Source: Pseudomonas fildesensis
GTDB taxonomy: Bacteria > Pseudomonadota > Gammaproteobacteria > Pseudomonadales > Pseudomonadaceae
Length of the DNA: 64,000 nt
Direction of reading: 5' to 3'
Assembly: GCF_001050345.1 (NCBI RefSeq)
Contig: NZ_LFMW01000017.1
Span: 151,097 to 215,096 of the forward strand
Part shown: positions 44,659 through 53,672 of the stretch, one piece after another
Layout: the number at the start of each line of letters is the position of its first letter
Numbering within the stretch: the first letter of the stretch is position 1
Position numbers and translations under genes: made by a program
Notes under the pieces: generated by a model
Told to the model about the DNA's origin: nothing
Databases searched by the model: none
What the model saw: only the letters and a program-made list of their open reading frames with translations

Positions 44659-46173
44659 TCAACCGAGGAACAGTTTATAGGCCGGGTTATCGCTTTCATC
44701 CCAGTACGGGTAACCGATGGCTTCCAGGGCTGCCGGTACCAGGTGACGCTCGTTCGCCGGCACTTGTAGGCCGGCGACTACACGGCCGTCGGCTGCGCCG
44801 TGGTTGCGATAGTGGAACATCGAGATGTTCCAGCGCCCGCCCAATTTGTTAAGAAAGTTGAACAACGCCCCCGGGCGCTCGGGAAACTCGAAGCGAAATA
44901 CCACTTCGTCGCTGACTTTCGCCGCATGCCCACCCACCATGTGTCGAATGTGCAACTTGGCCAGTTCGTTTTCGGTCAGGTCCAGCACCGGGAAACCCTG
45001 GCTGGTCAGGCTGGCGATCAGCGCGCTGCGCGGGTCGTTCTCCGGGTGGGTCTGCACGCCAACAAAGATGTGCGCCTCGCTGCCGGAGTGGTAGCGGTAG
45101 TTGAATTCGGTGATCTGGCGCTTGCCCACTGCCTCGCAGAACGCCTTGAAGCTGCCCGGCTTCTCGGGGATGGTCACGGCGATGATGGCTTCGCGGCCTT
45201 CACCCAGCTCGGCGCGTTCAGCCACATGGCGCAGGCGGTCGAAGTTGACGTTGGCACCGGAATCGATGGCCACCAGGGTTTGCCCGGTGACGCCACGGGT
45301 CTCCACGTATTTCTTGATGCCCGCGACGCCCAGCGCCCCCGCCGGTTCGGTGATCGAACGGGTGTCGTCGTAGATGTCCTTGATCGCCGCGCAGATTTCA
45401 TCAGTGCTGACGGTGATCACTTCATCCACATAGTCCTTGCAGATGTCGAAGGTGTGCTGGCCGATCTGCGCCACTGCCACACCATCGGCAAAGATGCCCA
45501 CAGTCGGCAACACCACGCGCTCGCCCGCGGCCATGGCCGCTTGCAGGCAGTTGGAGTCGTCCGGCTCGACGCCGATGATCTTGATCTCGGGGCGCAGGTA
45601 TTTCACGTACGCCGCGATGCCGGCGATCAACCCGCCGCCGCCCACCGGCACGAAAATCGCGTCCAGCGGCCCAGGGTGCTGGCGCAGGATCTCCATTGCC
45701 ACGGTGCCCTGCCCGGCAATGGTGTGCGGATCATCGTAAGGGTGAATGTAGACGTAACCTTTTTCGTCGACCAGTTTCAGCGAGTAGGCCAGGGCTTCCG
45801 GGAAGGAATCACCGTGCAATACCACTTTGCCGCCACGGGAACGCACGCCTTCGACCTTGATCTCCGGGGTGGTCTTGGGCATCACGATGGTGGCCTTGAC
45901 CCCCAGCACCTTGGCCGCCAGGGCCAGACCCTGGGCGTGGTTGCCCGCCGAGGCGGTGACCACGCCGCGCGCGCGCTCTTCGGCCGTCAGTTGGGTCAGC
46001 TTGTTGTACGCGCCGCGAATCTTGAACGAGAACACCGGCTGCAAGTCTTCGCGCTTGAGCCAAACCTTGTTACCCAGCCGCTCGGAGAGCTGGCGGGCAG
46101 TCTGCAATGGGGTTTCTACGGCAACGTCATAAACGCGCGAGGTGAGGATCTTTTTGACGTACTGTTCAAGCAT
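44659..46173 (-). CDS. ilvA: Biosynthetic threonine ammonia-lyase (threonine deaminase)
   Basis: 504 residues. The PLP domain (1-~320) has FSFKIRGAYNKL with the Schiff-base Lys, SAGNHAQGLALAAKVLG and the glycine loop GGGGLIAG. Two C-terminal ACT-like regulatory domains follow (EKPGSFKAFCEAVG; ERPGALFNFLNKLGG..NISMFHYRNHG). Such a double regulatory end marks the isoleucine-inhibited biosynthetic enzyme that makes 2-oxobutanoate from threonine. It is divergent from rpiA across 136 bases, as in P. aeruginosa. Confidence 0.96.
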   Translation of the reverse strand: MLEQYVKKILTSRVYDVAVETPLQTARQLSERLGNKVWLKREDLQPVFSFKIRGAYNKLTQLTAEERARGVVTASAGNHAQGLALAAKVLGVKATIVMPKTTPEIKVEGVRSRGGKVVLHGDSFPEALAYSLKLVDEKGYVYIHPYDDPHTIAGQGTVAMEILRQHPGPLDAIFVPVGGGGLIAGIAAYVKYLRPEIKIIGVEPDDSNCLQAAMAAGERVVLPTVGIFADGVAVAQIGQHTFDICKDYVDEVITVSTDEICAAIKDIYDDTRSITEPAGALGVAGIKKYVETRGVTGQTLVAIDSGANVNFDRLRHVAERAELGEGREAIIAVTIPEKPGSFKAFCEAVGKRQITEFNYRYHSGSEAHIFVGVQTHPENDPRSALIASLTSQGFPVLDLTENELAKLHIRHMVGGHAAKVSDEVVFRFEFPERPGALFNFLNKLGGRWNISMFHYRNHGAADGRVVAGLQVPANERHLVPAALEAIGYPYWDESDNPAYKLFLG

Positions 46174-46309
46174 CGGCGGAAGTCACTGGGCGGGTTGGGC
46201 AGGGCCAAGGAGTCTAACCCAGCGTTTGGCCGGGCGACCACACGAATCCAGAGGTTTTGTTGGGTTATACTCGCGCCCCTCTTTACTCCCCGCCCGTTCC
46301 GGAGCCCGC

Positions 46310-46981
46310 ATGACCCAGGATCAACTCAAACAGGCAGTGGCCCAGGCCGCCGTCGATTTAATCCTTCCTAAACTCGACGACAAAAGCGTCGTCGGTGTCG
46401 GCACCGGCTCCACCGCCAACTGCTTTATCGATGCACTGGCCCTGCACAAGGGTGCGTTTGACGGCGCCGTGGCCAGTTCCGAAGCCACCGCTGCACGCCT
46501 TAAAGGCCATGGCATTCCGGTGTACGAGCTCAATACCGTGAGCGACCTGGAGTTCTACATCGACGGCGCCGACGAAAGCGACGAGCACCTGAACCTGATC
46601 AAGGGCGGCGGCGCAGCCCTGACCCGCGAGAAGATCGTCGCGGCCGTGGCCAAGACCTTTATCTGCATCGCCGACGCCAGCAAGCTGGTGCCGGTACTCG
46701 GCGCGTTCCCGCTGCCGGTTGAAGTGATCCCGATGGCCCGCAGCCACGTAGCCCGCGAGCTGGTAAAACTGGGCGGCGACCCGGTGTACCGCGAAGGCGT
46801 GTTGACCGACAACGGCAACATCATCCTCGACGTGTTCAACATGCAGATCACCAACCCGGTGGAACTCGAAACCCAGATCAACGCCATCGTCGGTGTGGTC
46901 ACCAACGGCCTGTTCGCCGCGCGCCCGGCTGACGTGTTGCTGCTGGGCACCCCGGAAGGCGTGAAAACCCTTAAGGCCTGA
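46310..46981 (+). CDS. rpiA: Ribose-5-phosphate isomerase A
   Basis: 223 residues. Motifs: GVGTGSTANCFIDAL (phosphate loop), SSEATAARLKGHGIPV, FYIDGADESDEHLNLIKGGGAALTREKIVA with the catalytic Asp/Glu/Lys set, and VTNGLFAARPADVLLLGTPEG. It interconverts ribulose- and ribose-5-phosphate in the pentose phosphate pathway. The ATG at 46310 has GGAG 5 bases upstream; the longer frame upstream is non-coding. Confidence 0.97.
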   Translation: MTQDQLKQAVAQAAVDLILPKLDDKSVVGVGTGSTANCFIDALALHKGAFDGAVASSEATAARLKGHGIPVYELNTVSDLEFYIDGADESDEHLNLIKGGGAALTREKIVAAVAKTFICIADASKLVPVLGAFPLPVEVIPMARSHVARELVKLGGDPVYREGVLTDNGNIILDVFNMQITNPVELETQINAIVGVVTNGLFAARPADVLLLGTPEGVKTLKA

Positions 46982-46987
46982 CAGATA

Positions 46988-47072
46988 GGGGCTGGCTGGC
47001 CGGCGACGCAAGCACCTCGGTCTTTCAGTTGCACCGGGTCGTTGCCATCGCCGGCAAGCCGGCGCCTACAGT
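46988..47072. repeat. REP-type element, family D (ggctggccggcgacg .. gccggcaagccggcgcctaca)
   Basis: A degenerate left unit and a good right unit (GCCGGCAAGCCGGCGCCTACA) separate convergent rpiA and the SdiA-regulated-family gene, overlapping the latter's stop. The same right unit type occurs at 54152 and 61424. Confidence 0.65.
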
Positions 47073-47989
47073 GGTTCGTCAGCGGGCTTTTTGAACACGT
47101 AGAACAGGTTCGGCTCACTGACCAGGTACAAGGTGCCATCGTCGCCCATGGCAATCCCTTCGGCCTGAGGCACGCGTTTTTTCAGGCCCTGGCGCCCGTT
47201 CAGCAGTGACATGCTGCTCAACGGGCGACCGTCGATATCCAGTTCCAATACCAGGAACGACTCATCCGACAGCGCCAGCAAATGACCGCTGCGCTCGTCG
47301 TATTGCAGGCTCGACAGGTCGCGCACAAACAGCCCGGCATCGCGCTTGGGGTTGTTGATCACGTGCACCGAGTAGGTTTTTTCCGGCTTGAAATGCGGAA
47401 ACCCATGGACCTCGTAGATCAGCATCGGGTCGCGCTCCTTGGCGACAAACAGGCGCTTGCCCACCGAGTCATAGGCCAGGCCTTCAAAGCCCTTGTTGCC
47501 ACCAATGTGCACGCCCAGGGTCATCTGCTCCGCATCAGCGGCGTCGAGAAACTGGGTATCGTCGTCCACATGCACCTTGATCAGCCGTTGCTGGCGCTCA
47601 TCGCTGATGACGTAGATGTTGTCGCTGATAAATTCCACCGCCTCGGCATCGCCAAACCCCACCAACGGGATGCGCCGCAGAATCTTGCCCTCCAGGGACA
47701 GCTCGATCAGCTCGGCGTTTTTATTGGTGACGGTAAACAGGCTTTTGCGCACCGGATCGTAGGTGAGAGCCGAGACATCATCATTGAGGCCCTCGATCAC
47801 CTGGCCTTCCAGGGTGACCCGGTAATCCGCCAGGCCAATCGAGCGCGCATCCGCCGGCTGGCGCCACACCTGCCAGTTGAACCAGGCGCGCTCGAACAAA
47901 CGAAACTGCTGCGCAACGACCCCGACGGCAATCAAAGCGATCAGCAGCAGGATGAAAAACATGGGTTTGGGGCGGGCAAGTCGGCGCAT
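47066..47989 (-). CDS. SdiA-regulated (YjiK-type) domain protein, copy 1
   Basis: 307 residues: an N-terminal membrane anchor (about 10-27) and a periplasmic six-bladed beta-propeller of the SdiA-regulated/YjiK family. The propeller repeats pattern D..S.LTYDP..K.LF.V..K..ELIEL..EGKI.R.IPL and ends VPQAEGIAMGDDGTLYLVSEPNLFYVF. The biochemical role is unknown. It is a paralogue of the next gene upstream (48110-49036), about 40 percent alike by eye, with identical closing strands, so a tandem duplication. Confidence 0.82.
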   Translation of the reverse strand: MRRLARPKPMFFILLLIALIAVGVVAQQFRLFERAWFNWQVWRQPADARSIGLADYRVTLEGQVIEGLNDDVSALTYDPVRKSLFTVTNKNAELIELSLEGKILRRIPLVGFGDAEAVEFISDNIYVISDERQQRLIKVHVDDDTQFLDAADAEQMTLGVHIGGNKGFEGLAYDSVGKRLFVAKERDPMLIYEVHGFPHFKPEKTYSVHVINNPKRDAGLFVRDLSSLQYDERSGHLLALSDESFLVLELDIDGRPLSSMSLLNGRQGLKKRVPQAEGIAMGDDGTLYLVSEPNLFYVFKKPADEPL

Positions 47990-48109
47990 CGGGCGAGCTC
48001 AAAGTCAAAAGTGGCGAATGAATATCACGACTGTCTGAATTTAAACTTAAACGCGCCCTGATGTCTGGCGAATGCCGCTCCTGGAGAAATATCCGACGTA
48101 ATCGGTCTT

Positions 48110-49036
48110 TTATTTCTGCTTCTCGAAACGATAGAACAGGTTAGGTTCGCTGACCATGTACAGGTTGCCGCTCTCGTCCATGGTCACGCCTTCGGCGCGG
48201 GGGATGGTGTCCTTGAGGCCATTGAAGCCGCCGAGCAAGGTCATGAAGCTAACCTGCTCGCCTTTTTCATCCAGCTCCAGCAACAAGTGGGAGTCGGCCG
48301 ACAGCACCAGCAAATGCCCGGTGCGTGGGTCGACGGCCAGGGCGGAGAGGTTGCGCATGTCCAGTTCGGTGCTGGCGAGTTTGACCTTGTCGCCGACAAG
48401 GGTCTGGCTGCCATCGCTCTTCCAGGTAAACAGCGCGGGTGGGCGCTCTTCGCCCAACACCAGCTGCTGGTTGCGCTTGTCCCAGGTGATGGCTTCAAAG
48501 GCTTTGTTCTGGTCTTTGGACGGGCCCAAGTCGTAACTCGGGAAGTCGGCCTTGTTCAACGCGGTGGTGCCCGCGTCGACCTTGACGAGGGTCAGGCTAT
48601 GTTGGCGCTCGTCGACCACGGCCATCAGGCCGTTCTCCATCACCGTCAGGCCTTCCGGGTTGTTCCAGCCGTTGAGCGGCATCTTGCGCAGCACATCGCC
48701 TTGCAGGGTCAGCTCGACGAGGAAGGGGTTTTTGCCCATGACCGAGAACAGGGTTTTGGTCTGCGGGTTGTAAGAGAGGTCCGAGGCTTCGTCCTTCTCC
48801 ATGCCGGGCAGAAGTTTGGCATCGATGACGGCGTGATAGTCAGGGAGCCACACACTCTCCTGACGTTCGGCCGGGGATTCAAAACGCTCCACTACCCACA
48901 ACACACCGCGATCGTCCCAGTGCATTGCCCAGGCAACGCCATACACAATGGCCCCGGCCAGAAACAGCCAGGAGTACCAGCGCAGGGCAAAACGGGAACG
49001 CGGCTTGGAGGTGATGTCAGGCAGGGGCACGGCCAT
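48110..49036 (-). CDS. SdiA-regulated (YjiK-type) domain protein, copy 2
   Basis: 308 residues with a membrane anchor (about 17-34) and the same beta-propeller as the neighbour: DLSYNPQTKTLFSVMGKNPFLVELTLQGDVLRKMPL at the first blade, and IPRAEGVTMDESGNLYMVSEPNLFYRF at the end. The ATG at 49036 was preferred over an in-frame TTG at 49084. The last strands of both copies are the most alike, suggesting functional constraint there. Confidence 0.82.
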   Translation of the reverse strand: MAVPLPDITSKPRSRFALRWYSWLFLAGAIVYGVAWAMHWDDRGVLWVVERFESPAERQESVWLPDYHAVIDAKLLPGMEKDEASDLSYNPQTKTLFSVMGKNPFLVELTLQGDVLRKMPLNGWNNPEGLTVMENGLMAVVDERQHSLTLVKVDAGTTALNKADFPSYDLGPSKDQNKAFEAITWDKRNQQLVLGEERPPALFTWKSDGSQTLVGDKVKLASTELDMRNLSALAVDPRTGHLLVLSADSHLLLELDEKGEQVSFMTLLGGFNGLKDTIPRAEGVTMDESGNLYMVSEPNLFYRFEKQK

Positions 49037-49165
49037 GGGGCGCTTTTTCCGGAAAGTCAGCGTTAGGTGATAGCACAGGATCAACGGGCCCGCGCGCTGG
49101 AGGCAGAAGATTATCCGGATGGCGTGTGAAAAAAATGCAAAAGCTCAGGGTTCGCGCTGATCGGC

Positions 49166-49280
49166 TGATCGTTCCCACGCTCTGCGTGGGAATGCCGCCC
49201 TGGACGCTCTGCGTCTGCTCTTGAGGTCGTGACGCGGAGCGTCACAGGATGCATTCCCACGCAGAGCGTAGGAACGATCA
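49166..49280. repeat. REP-type element, family A (paired units)
   Basis: TGATCGTTCCCACGCTCTGC at the left and the complementary unit ending GGAACGATCA at the right, with two GACGC..GCGTC hairpins. It lies between the FAH gene end and the SdiA-regulated-family start. Confidence 0.85.
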
Positions 49281-49292
49281 GCGCGTCAGGGT

Positions 49293-49958
49293 TTAGCGAA
49301 CGCTGCTTTCGAAGCGGTTCACGCCCGACAGCTCCAATACCAGCTCATCACCCACATTTAGCGGACCCACGCCGGCCGGGGTGCCGGTGAGGATGACGTC
49401 GCCCGCCTGCAGCGAGAAGCAGCCGGCCATGTGCTGGATCATCGGGATAATCGGGTTGAGCATCTGCGAACTGTTGCCGTCCTGGCGCACTTCGCCGTTG
49501 ATGGTCAGGCGGATGCCGATGTCGGTCACGTCCGGGAACGTGCTGCCGACCAAGAACGGCGCGATCACCGCCGCACCGTCGAAGGACTTGGCGATTTCCC
49601 ACGGCAAGCCCTTGGCCTTCAGCTCGGCCTGTTTGTCGCGTAGGGTCAGGTCCAGGGCCGGGGCGAAGCCGGAGATGGCATCCAGCACTTCTTCACGGCT
49701 GGGCTTGGTCGACAGCGGTTTGCCGATCAACACCGCGATTTCCGCTTCGTAATGTACCGACCCGCGCTCGGTGGGGATGCTGAAACCGCCGTCCAGCGGC
49801 ACCACGCAACTGCCCGGCTTGATAAACAGCAACGGTTCGGTCGGCACCGGGTTGTCCAATTCCTTGGCATGTTCGGCGTAGTTGCGCCCGATACACACCA
49901 CTTTGCCCAACGGGAAGTGGATGTTGGTGCCGTCGACATACTTGTGCTGGTAGCTCAT
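49293..49958 (-). CDS. Fumarylacetoacetate hydrolase family protein
   Basis: 221 residues of the FAH fold. Metal site and active residues are in VVCIGRNYAEHAKELDN, SVHYEAEIAVLIGKP (metal-binding Glu pair), SGFAPALDLTLRD and ILTGTPAGVGPL. The short single-domain form resembles YcgM/FAHD1, which act as oxaloacetate decarboxylases or acylpyruvases; the exact reaction is not decided. AAGGAG precedes the ATG. It follows the D-2-hydroxyglutarate dehydrogenase gene by 22 bases, so co-transcribed. Confidence 0.9.
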   Translation of the reverse strand: MSYQHKYVDGTNIHFPLGKVVCIGRNYAEHAKELDNPVPTEPLLFIKPGSCVVPLDGGFSIPTERGSVHYEAEIAVLIGKPLSTKPSREEVLDAISGFAPALDLTLRDKQAELKAKGLPWEIAKSFDGAAVIAPFLVGSTFPDVTDIGIRLTINGEVRQDGNSSQMLNPIIPMIQHMAGCFSLQAGDVILTGTPAGVGPLNVGDELVLELSGVNRFESSVR

Positions 49959-49980
49959 GGAACGACTCCTTCAGGGGCGG

Positions 49981-51375
49981 TTAAACAGCGAAGATCTTGC
50001 CAGGGTTCATGATCCCGTTCGGATCGAACACCGCTTTCACTGCTTTCATGTATTCGATTTCAACTGGCGAGCGACTGTAAGTCAGGTAATCGCGCTTGGT
50101 CATGCCCACGCCGTGTTCGGCGGAGATCGAGCCGTTGTACTTCTCGACGGTCTCGAACACCCACTTGTTCACAGTGGCGCACTTGGCGAAGAACTCGTCC
50201 TTGCTCAGGTTTTCCGGCTTGAGGATGTTCAGGTGCAGGTTGCCGTCGCCGATGTGGCCGAACCAGACAATTTCGAAGTCGGGGTAGTGTTCGCCGACGA
50301 TCGCGTCAACTTCCTTCAAGAACGCTGGCACTTTGGAGACAGTGACCGAGATGTCGTTCTTGTAAGGCGTCCAGTGGGAAATGGTCTCGGAGATGTACTC
50401 GCGCAGTTTCCACAGGTTGTGCAGCTGGGTTTCGCTCTGGCTCATCACGCCGTCCAGCACCCAGCCCTGCTCGACGCAGTGCTCGAAGGTTTCCAGCGCG
50501 TGGTTGGCGACTTCTTCGGTGGTGGCTTCGAATTCCAGCAGTGCGTAGAACGGGCACTCGGTTTCGAATGGGGCCGGTACATCGCCACGGCCGAGGACTT
50601 TGGCCAGGGCCTTGTCGGAGAAAAACTCGAAAGCAGTGAGATCAAGCTTGCTCTGAAAGGCGTGCAGCACCGGCATGATCGAGTCGAAATCGGTGGTACC
50701 AAGAACCATCGCGGTGAGGTTTTTCGGTGCACGGTCCAGGCGCATGGTGGCTTCGACCACAAAGCCCAGAGTGCCTTCAGCGCCGATAAACAGCTGGCGC
50801 ATGTCGTAGCCGGTGGCGTTCTTGATCAGGTCACGGTTCAGCTCGAGGACGTCGCCCTTGCCGGTGACGACCTTCATGCCCGCAACCCAATTACGCGTCA
50901 TACCGTAGCGAATAACCTTGATCCCGCCGGCATTGGTGCCGATATTGCCGCCAATCTGGCTCGAACCGGACGAGGCGAAATCTACCGGGTAGTACAGGCC
51001 GTTTTCTTCTGCCACGTTCTGCAATTGCTTGGTGACCACGCCTGGCTGGCACTTGGCGGTGCGGTCGGTGAGGTTCACGTCGAGGATCTGGTTCATATAG
51101 TCGAACGAGACGACGACCTCGCCATTCGCCGCAACCGCAGCTGCCGACAGGCCGGTGCGACCACCCGACGGCACCAGCGCCACCTTGCGTTCATTGGCCC
51201 AACGGACAATGGCCTGCACCTGCTCGGTGGTCTTGGGGAACACGATGGCAGTCGGCGCGGGGGCGAAGTGCTTGGTCCAATCCTTGCCGTAAGCCTCCAG
51301 GGAGTCGGCGTCGGTCAGCACTTTGCCGGGCTCAACCAGGGTCTTTAGCTCATCAATCAGGGCAGGATGGGTCAT
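49981..51375 (-). CDS. D-2-hydroxyglutarate dehydrogenase, FAD-linked
   Basis: 464 residues. The FAD-binding (VAO/PCMH) N-terminal domain has LVPSGGRTGLSAAAV, DFASSGSSQIGGNIGTNAGGIKVIRYGMTRN and GAEGTLGFVVEATMRL. The C-terminal cap ends with the conserved HIGDGNLHLN, EHGVGMTKRDYL and NPGKIF. Family members oxidise D-2-hydroxy acids. In Pseudomonas the gene facing serA encodes the D-2-hydroxyglutarate dehydrogenase that reoxidises the D-2-hydroxyglutarate made by SerA. The same divergent layout is present here, which supports this substrate over D-lactate or glycolate. ATG at 51375. Confidence 0.9.
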   Translation of the reverse strand: MTHPALIDELKTLVEPGKVLTDADSLEAYGKDWTKHFAPAPTAIVFPKTTEQVQAIVRWANERKVALVPSGGRTGLSAAAVAANGEVVVSFDYMNQILDVNLTDRTAKCQPGVVTKQLQNVAEENGLYYPVDFASSGSSQIGGNIGTNAGGIKVIRYGMTRNWVAGMKVVTGKGDVLELNRDLIKNATGYDMRQLFIGAEGTLGFVVEATMRLDRAPKNLTAMVLGTTDFDSIMPVLHAFQSKLDLTAFEFFSDKALAKVLGRGDVPAPFETECPFYALLEFEATTEEVANHALETFEHCVEQGWVLDGVMSQSETQLHNLWKLREYISETISHWTPYKNDISVTVSKVPAFLKEVDAIVGEHYPDFEIVWFGHIGDGNLHLNILKPENLSKDEFFAKCATVNKWVFETVEKYNGSISAEHGVGMTKRDYLTYSRSPVEIEYMKAVKAVFDPNGIMNPGKIFAV

Positions 51376-51531
51376 CGACAGAACTCTCGAACAATTCATG
51401 GTCATCCTGAGAACGCTTCACGTCGCAGGAATGAGTGTTTAGCGGGGCGCGTATGCTAGCATACCGCCCCCGCAGGACAGAGCCCAAGGGCGTTCTGCGG
51501 TGACGGCTTTCCTGCCGTCCGGGTCAGCTCT

Positions 51532-51688
51532 GTGCCCTGATTCACCAATACGTTTCTGTTTGACGAGTAGCTGTTGTCGTCAGGCAAGGCGCCGCGACGA
51601 CTCATAGCTGGCTATGGGGAGGAGCGGCAACGCAGCATGACGGCAACAGACGCCGTCAAACAGGAACAGTATTGGTGAATCAGGGCAC
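51532..51688. repeat. 157-base imperfect palindrome upstream of serA
   Basis: Outer arms 51532-51565 and 51654-51688 match in about 30 of 34 positions (GTGCCCTGATTCACCAATAC is perfect). Inner arms carry CTGTTGTCGTCA/TGACGGCAACAG, and the centre is CATAG-CTGG-CTATG at 51603-51616. The whole can fold as one long hairpin ending 52 bases before the serA ATG. It has no coding sequence. It could be a MITE-like element or a leader structure; the rest of the 365-base gap holds divergent promoters. Confidence 0.85.
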
Positions 51689-51740
51689 GTCCGGCGATCC
51701 GACTCCCTGCCATTTTTCTCCGGGATACAGGTTTACGCAG

Positions 51741-52970
51741 ATGAGCAAGACTTCTCTCGATAAGAGCAAGATCAAGTTCCTTCTTCTGGAAGGCGTCCAC
51801 CCATCGGCCGTCGAAGTCCTGAAGGCCGCCGGGTACACCAGCATTGAGTACATCACCAGTTCTCTGCCGGAAGCCCAGCTCAAGGAAAAGATCGCCGATG
51901 CGCACTTTATCGGCATTCGCTCCCGCACTCAGCTGACCGAAGAGGTCTTCGATCACGCCAAGAAGCTTGTCGCTGTAGGTTGTTTCTGCATCGGCACCAA
52001 CCAGGTCGACCTCAACGCAGCGCGCGAGCGCGGCATCGCGGTGTTCAACGCACCGTACTCCAATACCCGTTCCGTTGCGGAACTGGTACTGGCCGAGGCC
52101 ATCCTGCTGCTGCGCGGCATCCCTGAGAAGAACGCTTCCTGCCACCGTGGTGGCTGGATCAAAAGCGCGGCCAACTCCTTCGAAATCCGCGGCAAGAAGC
52201 TGGGTATCGTCGGTTACGGTTCGATCGGCACCCAACTGTCGGTACTGGCAGAAGGCTTAGGGATGCAGGTGTTCTTCTACGACACCCTGACCAAGCTGCC
52301 ACTGGGCAACGCCACTCAGGTGTCGAGCCTGGCCGAGCTGCTGGGCATGTCCGACATCGTCACCCTGCACGTTCCGGAAACCGCTGAGACCCAGTGGATG
52401 ATCGGCGAGAAGGAAATCCGCGCCATCAAGAAAGGCGGAATCCTGATCAACGCTGCGCGCGGCACCGTGGTCGAGCTGGACGCCCTGGCCGACGCGATCA
52501 AGGACAAGCACCTGATCGGCGCCGCCATCGACGTGTTCCCGGTGGAGCCGCGCTCCAACGACGACATCTTCGAAAGCCCGCTGCGTGGCCTGGACAACGT
52601 GATCCTGACCCCGCACATCGGTGGCTCCACCGCTGAAGCCCAAGCCAACATTGGCCTGGAAGTCTCGGAGAAGCTGGTCAAATACAGCGACAACGGCACC
52701 TCGGTATCGTCGGTCAACTTCCCTGAAGTGGCCCTGCCGGCTCACCCTGGCAAGCACCGTCTGCTGCACATCCACCAGAACATCCCTGGCGTGATGATGG
52801 AGATCAACAAGGTCTTCGCGGAAAACGGCATCAACATCTCCGGTCAGTTCCTGCAGACCAACGAGAAGGTCGGCTACGTGGTAATCGACGTCGACGCCGA
52901 GTACTCGGACCTGGCGCAAGAGAAGCTGCAGCACATTAACGGGACCATCCGAAGCCGCGTGCTTTTCTAA
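51741..52970 (+). CDS. serA: D-3-phosphoglycerate dehydrogenase
   Basis: 409 residues, the E. coli-type length. The NAD-binding domain has GKKLGIVGYGSIGTQLSVLAEGLGM. Active-site residues are in NAARGTVVELDAL (Arg), DVFPVEPRS (Glu) and LTPHIGGST (His). The C-terminal ACT domain (IPGVMMEINKVFAENGINISGQFLQT) gives serine feedback inhibition. It makes 3-phosphohydroxypyruvate, the first step of serine synthesis, coupled to 2-oxoglutarate reduction. ATG at 51741 (a longer upstream frame runs through the palindrome tail). Confidence 0.97.
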   Translation: MSKTSLDKSKIKFLLLEGVHPSAVEVLKAAGYTSIEYITSSLPEAQLKEKIADAHFIGIRSRTQLTEEVFDHAKKLVAVGCFCIGTNQVDLNAARERGIAVFNAPYSNTRSVAELVLAEAILLLRGIPEKNASCHRGGWIKSAANSFEIRGKKLGIVGYGSIGTQLSVLAEGLGMQVFFYDTLTKLPLGNATQVSSLAELLGMSDIVTLHVPETAETQWMIGEKEIRAIKKGGILINAARGTVVELDALADAIKDKHLIGAAIDVFPVEPRSNDDIFESPLRGLDNVILTPHIGGSTAEAQANIGLEVSEKLVKYSDNGTSVSSVNFPEVALPAHPGKHRLLHIHQNIPGVMMEINKVFAENGINISGQFLQTNEKVGYVVIDVDAEYSDLAQEKLQHINGTIRSRVLF

Positions 52971-52987
52971 GGCAGTGGTGATGGTCA

Positions 52988-53044
52988 GCTACAAGCGGCA
53001 AGTTCAAGCGGTAAGCTAAAAGCTCATAACTTGCCGCTTGCAGC
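52988..53044. repeat. Hairpin of the GCTACAAG/CTTGCCG repeat type after serA
   Basis: GCTACAAGCGGCAAG (52988-53002) pairs with CTTGCCGCTTGCAGC (53030-53044) in 14 of 15 positions. Related in sequence to the period-7 array near pchP (19803-19908). Confidence 0.7.
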
Positions 53045-53047
53045 AAT

Positions 53048-53085
53048 AAAAAAACGGGAGCCCCGCAAGGGACTCCCGTTTTTTT
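53048..53085. terminator. Bidirectional intrinsic terminator between serA and the DUF4399 gene
   Basis: AAAAAAACGGGAG and CTCCCGTTTTTTT form a 13-base stem around a 12-base loop that itself can pair (CCC..GGG). T runs on both strands make it a textbook convergent terminator; it overlaps the stop of the DUF4399 gene. Confidence 0.92.
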
Positions 53086-53539
53086 ATTTCACATTAACCG
53101 TGATCACTTTCGAGGCTACAGTCGGGTTGAACTGCATGTGCAGTTTGTCGCCGGCCACTATTTGCAAGGTGTGTTTGCCAGGTGTGAGGGTCAGCTCGGT
53201 TTCGGTCTGGGCCTTGCCGTAGTGAATCACGGTGTCGGTGGCCGGGATCGGCACGCTGGCGTCCGGCAGGGCTTTCTGGTCGACCAGCAAGTGGTGGTGG
53301 CCAGTACCTGGGGCCTGCTCGGTGGCCGGGGCCAGTTTCAGGCCTTCCATACCGAATTTGACGGTGAAGGTCTTATCAACGGTGGCGCCGTCTTTTGGCG
53401 AGACGATAAATACCTTGGCGCCTTCAGGCGGAGCACTGCGCGGGATGCCATCAGCGGCAGTAGCCAACATCGAAGCACCCAGCAACAGGCTGGCAAGCAC
53501 TGTATTTGAGAGTCTTGCGCGTGACAAAAGGGCTTTCAT
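53084..53539 (-). CDS. DUF4399 secreted protein
   Basis: 151 residues with a signal peptide (cleavage near LATAADG) and a single immunoglobulin-like DUF4399 domain. The domain holds KVFIVSPKDGATVDKTFTVKFGMEGLKLAPA, GTGHHHLLVD and TLTPGKHTLQIVAGDKLHMQF. The His cluster may bind metal. The periplasmic role is unknown. GGAG lies 6 bases before the ATG at 53539; the in-frame ATG four codons earlier lacks this spacing. Confidence 0.85.
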   Translation of the reverse strand: MKALLSRARLSNTVLASLLLGASMLATAADGIPRSAPPEGAKVFIVSPKDGATVDKTFTVKFGMEGLKLAPATEQAPGTGHHHLLVDQKALPDASVPIPATDTVIHYGKAQTETELTLTPGKHTLQIVAGDKLHMQFNPTVASKVITVNVK

Positions 53540-53672
53540 TCGCTTCTCCATTTTTCTATGAAATAGGTAGGGTTATGACAACTTCGCGACAAATTGCTGT
53601 CCAAGGCACTCAACACCATAGCAAAGCGATGCTGAACCGCGCCTCGCACATTCGAAACCTCTAGGAGTGACC

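Noticed and set aside
51460..51740. Riboswitch before serA
   Set aside because: The palindrome is clear, but I recognise no known riboswitch class in it.
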